6,927 bases of DNA from UBA3792 sp964426415. Its GTDB lineage: Bacteria > Bacillota > Clostridia > Christensenellales > CAG-138. This document shows, piece by piece, positions 4,168 to 6,927 of this stretch (position 1 is the stretch's first letter; each line of letters begins with the position of its first letter). Both the position numbers and the translations under genes were made by a program. The stretch is taken from positions 1 to 6,927 of the forward strand of contig CAYRQM010000060.1 of NCBI GenBank assembly GCA_964426415.1. Direction: 5' to 3'. The notes under the pieces were generated by a model. It worked only from the letters and a program-made list of their open reading frames with translations. It did no database searches and was not told the DNA's origin.

Positions 4168-6623
4168 GCGACCGCCTTGAAAAGCAGGGCGGCGACAGCT
4201 TTCTCCTCAAGCTGTCCCGCTGGATTGTGGACAAGAAAAGCCTGATCTTTTTGGTCTTTGCGCTTCTGCTCGTCTTTTCCGCCTTTTCCCGCAATTGGGT
4301 CAAGGTGGAGAACGCGCTGGACGTGTATTTGCCTGACGATTCCGAAACGCGACAGGGAATCACGGTCATGGACGAACAGTTTACCACGTTCGGCACCGCC
4401 GAAATTCTGTTCGCCAACGTGCCCTACGCGGAGGCGGACGCCATCGCTGCAAAGCTTTCCGACATGGATGGCGTGCAAAGCGTCGCCTTTGACGACAGCG
4501 ACGCGCACTACCACAACGTCTGTGCGCTTTACGACGTGACCTTTGCCTACGATGAGGACGACGACCGCTGCCTTTCCGCCTTGGACGCCGTCACCGACAC
4601 ATTCTCCGACTACGACGTCTATGTGTCCACCGATTTGGGCAATGCGGAGGCGGATTCGCTGAACGCCGAAATCAGCGTCATCATGGTCTTTGTCGCCGCC
4701 ATCGTCTTGGTGGTGTTGGTTCTGACCTCCTCCACCTACGCGGAAGTGCCCGTGCTGATCTTGACCTTTGTGTCCGCCATGCTCATCAACCTCGGCACCA
4801 ATTTCCTGCTGGGCAAAATCTCCTTCGTCTCCAACTCCGTCACCAGCGTGCTGCAGCTTGCGCTGTCCTTGGACTATGCGGTCATCTTCTGCAATCGGTT
4901 CAAGGAGGAGCATCGCACGCTCGCCGCCCGCGAAGCCGTCATTGTGGCGCTGAGCAAGGCAATTCCGGAAATTTCCGCGTCCAGTCTCACCACCGTCGGC
5001 GGACTTTGCGCCATGCTGTTCATGGAGTTCAAGATTGGCCCCGACCTTGCCATCTGCCTCATCAAATCCATTGCCATCGCGCTGCTTTGCGTCTTCTTGC
5101 TCATGCCCGGCCTGCTCGTCCTCTTTGCGCCGCTGATGGACAAAACGCAGCATCGCAGCTTCCTTCCGAAAGTGCCCTTTATCGGCAAGTTCGCCTATGC
5201 AACCCGCTGTGTGATTCCGCCGCTGTTTGTGCTGGTTTTGGCTGCCGCGCTGCTTTTGTCTGGACAATGCCCCTATGCGTATGGGAAGGACAACATCGAA
5301 ACGCCGAAGCAGAACGCGTCGCAGCTTGCGGATGCGATGATCGAAGAAAATTTCTCCACCTCCAACATGGTGGCGCTCGTCGTTCCGAGCGGCGATTACG
5401 AAACGGAAGCCGCCATGCTGCACGAGCTGGAAACGTATGCCGAAGTGGAGGACACGATTGGGCTTGCCAATACGGAAGCCGTGGACGGGTATCTGCTCAA
5501 CGACAAGCTGAATCCGCGGCAGTTCGCCGAGCTTGCCGATTTGGACTACGAGCAGGCACAGCTCATTTACTCCGCCTATGCCGCCGACCACGCGGAGTAC
5601 GGCAAGATTGTCGGCGGGCTGTCCACCTACCGCATCCCGCTGATGGATCTGTTCCTGTTCGTCCACGAGCAGGTGGACGACGGCGTTGTGACGCTCTCGG
5701 CGGAGCAAAAGCAGGACATGGACGACGCCTACGCGCAGATTTCCAACGCCAAGGTGCAGCTCAGCGGCGAATCGTACAGCCGTATGCTGGTCTATCTCAC
5801 GCTGCCGCTTGGCAGCGACACAACCTACGCCTTTCTTGACACGATTCGGGATACCGCGCAAAGCTTTTATCCCGAAGGAAACGTCTATGTGGTCGGCAAT
5901 GCCACAACGGAGTATGACTTTGAAAAGTCGTTCCGCCACGACAACGCCGTCGTGTCCATCGTGTCCATTTTGATTGTGCTGGTGGTGCTGCTGTTTACGT
6001 TCAAGTCGGCGGCAATGCCGATTCTGTTGATTCTCGTCATTCAAGGCAGCATTTGGATCAACTTTGCCATCCCTGCCATCACGGGAAACGAGATCTTCTT
6101 CATGAGTTACTTGGTGGTCAGCTCCATCCAGATGGGTGCGAACATCGACTACGCCATCGTCATTGCCAGCCGTTTTATGGAGCAAAAGAACAAGATGCCC
6201 AAGCGCGACGCCATCATCGAAACCATGAATTTCGCGTTTCCCACCATCATCACCTCCGGCACCATCATGGCGTCGGCAGGCATTTTGATCACGCATCTCA
6301 CCTCGGACGCCGCCATCACCAGCATCGGCTGCATCGGCCGCGGTACGATCATTTCCATGATCTTGGTGCTGTTTGTATTGCCGCAGGTGCTGCTGCTTGG
6401 GGAAAAGATCATCGACAAAACCTCCTTTGTCGTCAAGAGCGCCCTCAAGCAAAAGCAGGCAAGCGGGAGAATCCGCATTGACGGCGCCGTGTGTGGGCGC
6501 GTGCACGGCATCGTCCGCGGCACGATGCACGCGACGGTGGACGGCGATGTGGACATTCAGCTGCTGTCGGGTTCGACGCCGACAGACGAAGCAGCGGACG
6601 AGGAGGAAGAAAATGCAGACTGA
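4164..6623 (+). CDS. MMPL/RND-superfamily transporter, 12 predicted membrane helices
   Basis: This 819-aa protein has the duplicated RND layout. Helix 1 (about 26-42) is followed by an external domain (43-168), helices 2-6 (about 170-325) and helix 7 (349-367). A larger external domain (370-593) and helices 8-12 (about 594-746) complete it. Both halves carry the proton-relay pair of MMPL proteins: Asp237-Tyr238 in helix 4 (LSLDYAVIFCNRF) and Asp662-Tyr663 in helix 10 (GANIDYAIVIASRF). It should be a proton-driven exporter of lipids or other hydrophobic molecules; the substrate is not evident. There is no membrane-fusion or outer-membrane partner, as expected for a Firmicute. The cytoplasmic tail is unusual: residues 774-797 form a tetrapeptide repeat and the last dozen residues are strongly acidic. 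The start overlaps the previous stop (ATGA), with AAGGA 8 nt upstream. The stop lies inside the next gene. Confidence 0.9.
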   Translation: MSDRLEKQGGDSFLLKLSRWIVDKKSLIFLVFALLLVFSAFSRNWVKVENALDVYLPDDSETRQGITVMDEQFTTFGTAEILFANVPYAEADAIAAKLSDMDGVQSVAFDDSDAHYHNVCALYDVTFAYDEDDDRCLSALDAVTDTFSDYDVYVSTDLGNAEADSLNAEISVIMVFVAAIVLVVLVLTSSTYAEVPVLILTFVSAMLINLGTNFLLGKISFVSNSVTSVLQLALSLDYAVIFCNRFKEEHRTLAAREAVIVALSKAIPEISASSLTTVGGLCAMLFMEFKIGPDLAICLIKSIAIALLCVFLLMPGLLVLFAPLMDKTQHRSFLPKVPFIGKFAYATRCVIPPLFVLVLAAALLLSGQCPYAYGKDNIETPKQNASQLADAMIEENFSTSNMVALVVPSGDYETEAAMLHELETYAEVEDTIGLANTEAVDGYLLNDKLNPRQFAELADLDYEQAQLIYSAYAADHAEYGKIVGGLSTYRIPLMDLFLFVHEQVDDGVVTLSAEQKQDMDDAYAQISNAKVQLSGESYSRMLVYLTLPLGSDTTYAFLDTIRDTAQSFYPEGNVYVVGNATTEYDFEKSFRHDNAVVSIVSILIVLVVLLFTFKSAAMPILLILVIQGSIWINFAIPAITGNEIFFMSYLVVSSIQMGANIDYAIVIASRFMEQKNKMPKRDAIIETMNFAFPTIITSGTIMASAGILITHLTSDAAITSIGCIGRGTIISMILVLFVLPQVLLLGEKIIDKTSFVVKSALKQKQASGRIRIDGAVCGRVHGIVRGTMHATVDGDVDIQLLSGSTPTDEAADEEEENAD
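6483..6554 (+). repeat. Coding tetrapeptide repeat G-x-V-x in the transporter tail
   Basis: Transporter residues 774-797 are six consecutive tetrapeptides: GAVC, GRVH, GIVR, GTMH, ATVD, GDVD. The consensus is [G/A]-x-[V/M]-x. The period is visible in protein but not in DNA, so it is held by selection on the protein rather than being recent slippage. Strands of this kind with small residues at turns resemble bactofilin-like or beta-solenoid edges; that structural reading is an inference. Confidence 0.6.
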
Positions 6624-6927
6624 TTTTTCGCAATTTTGCAGACGCGGCGCCGCCTTGGTGCTGGGCGTCGCTTTGGCGCTCGGCGCCGCCGCTTGGACGG
6701 CTGCCCAAGACGCATCGCCCGACGTCTCCGTTTCCCCGTCGTCGGATGCCGTGACAAGCACACCGACGCCGACGCCCGTCCCGCGTCAAACGATCTACAT
6801 CGACGACGCGGACGATCTTTTGACGCTCGCGCACAACTGTACGCTGGACACTTGGTCTTCGGACAAGACCGTCATCTTCCGTGCCGACGTTTCGCTGGCG
6901 AACACCGCCTTTCGGTCAATTCCCATT
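6613..6927 (+). CDS. Secreted protein, probable parallel-beta-helix surface protein (3' end missing)
   Basis: Only the first 105 residues are present; the frame is open to the window edge. Residues 1-32 form a signal peptide (two arginines at 10-11, hydrophobic core AALVLGVALALGAAA, probable cleavage near AWTAAQ-DA). A Ser/Thr/Pro linker follows (33-59, including TPTPTPVP). The mature domain starts at TIYIDDADDLLTLAHNCTLDTW and continues with KTVIFRADVSLANTAFRSIPI. That order (a 'DADDLLTLA' helix, a 'DTW' turn, then a strand of the 'DVSL...F.SIPI' type) is what I recall at the start of GLUG-type or right-handed beta-helix proteins of Firmicutes, where a 'GTFDGQGHTI' segment would come next. 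The ATG at 6613 has a perfect AGGAGG 6 nt upstream and overlaps the transporter stop by 11 nt, so it belongs to the same operon. No lipobox or anchor is visible in this part. Confidence 0.75.
   Translation, partial: MQTDFSQFCRRGAALVLGVALALGAAAWTAAQDASPDVSVSPSSDAVTSTPTPTPVPRQTIYIDDADDLLTLAHNCTLDTWSSDKTVIFRADVSLANTAFRSIPI

Noticed and set aside
4047..6761. Minus-strand open frame of about 900 codons antisense to the transporter
   Set aside because: It is rich in His, Gln, Asp and Gly with no recognisable domain, and spans three genes supported on the plus strand. It is a shadow frame.

Overview
The window looks like a chromosomal stretch from a GC-rich member of the Clostridia, most likely a gut Oscillospiraceae-type Firmicute. 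The evidence is a lipoprotein with a Gly/Pro/Met-rich linker, strong AGGAGG-type ribosome binding sites, a TetR regulator, a Gram-positive-style MMPL exporter with no membrane-fusion partner, and intergenic hairpin repeats of a style I associate with that group. This placement is inferred from style; no marker gene is present.

Layout. Positions 1-776 contain no supportable gene. They hold a rho-independent terminator at the left edge (53-89), a dense array of small inverted repeats (102-413), a degenerate direct repeat (448-521) and a 179-bp element with perfect 27-bp terminal inverted repeats (522-700). I see nothing in 701-776. On the minus strand, 777-2918 encodes a secreted lipoprotein of the bacterial tannase-like alpha/beta-hydrolase group. 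Upstream of it on the same strand is a TetR regulator (3042-3620). A 217-bp divergent control region (3621-3837) follows, with a probable tetR promoter and several palindromes. On the plus strand, three tightly overlapping genes run off the right edge: a 109-aa beta-rich protein of unknown function (3838-4167), an 819-aa RND/MMPL-family transporter (4164-6623), and the start of a secreted protein that looks like a parallel-beta-helix surface protein (6613-6927, truncated).

How they may work together. The three plus-strand genes overlap by 4 and 11 nt, so they are almost certainly co-transcribed and probably translationally coupled. The divergent TetR is the natural candidate regulator of that operon. 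The simplest reading is a regulated envelope export module: an MMPL pump moving a lipid-like or other hydrophobic compound, a small cytoplasmic partner, and a surface protein. The substrate cannot be read from the sequence. The tannase-like lipoprotein follows tetR on the same strand after 123 bp with a possible terminator between them, so it may be an independent unit for hydrolysing plant phenolic or other esters.

Most other long open frames, including those of about 800-900 codons antisense to the tannase-like gene and the transporter, are shadows caused by GC-rich third positions.
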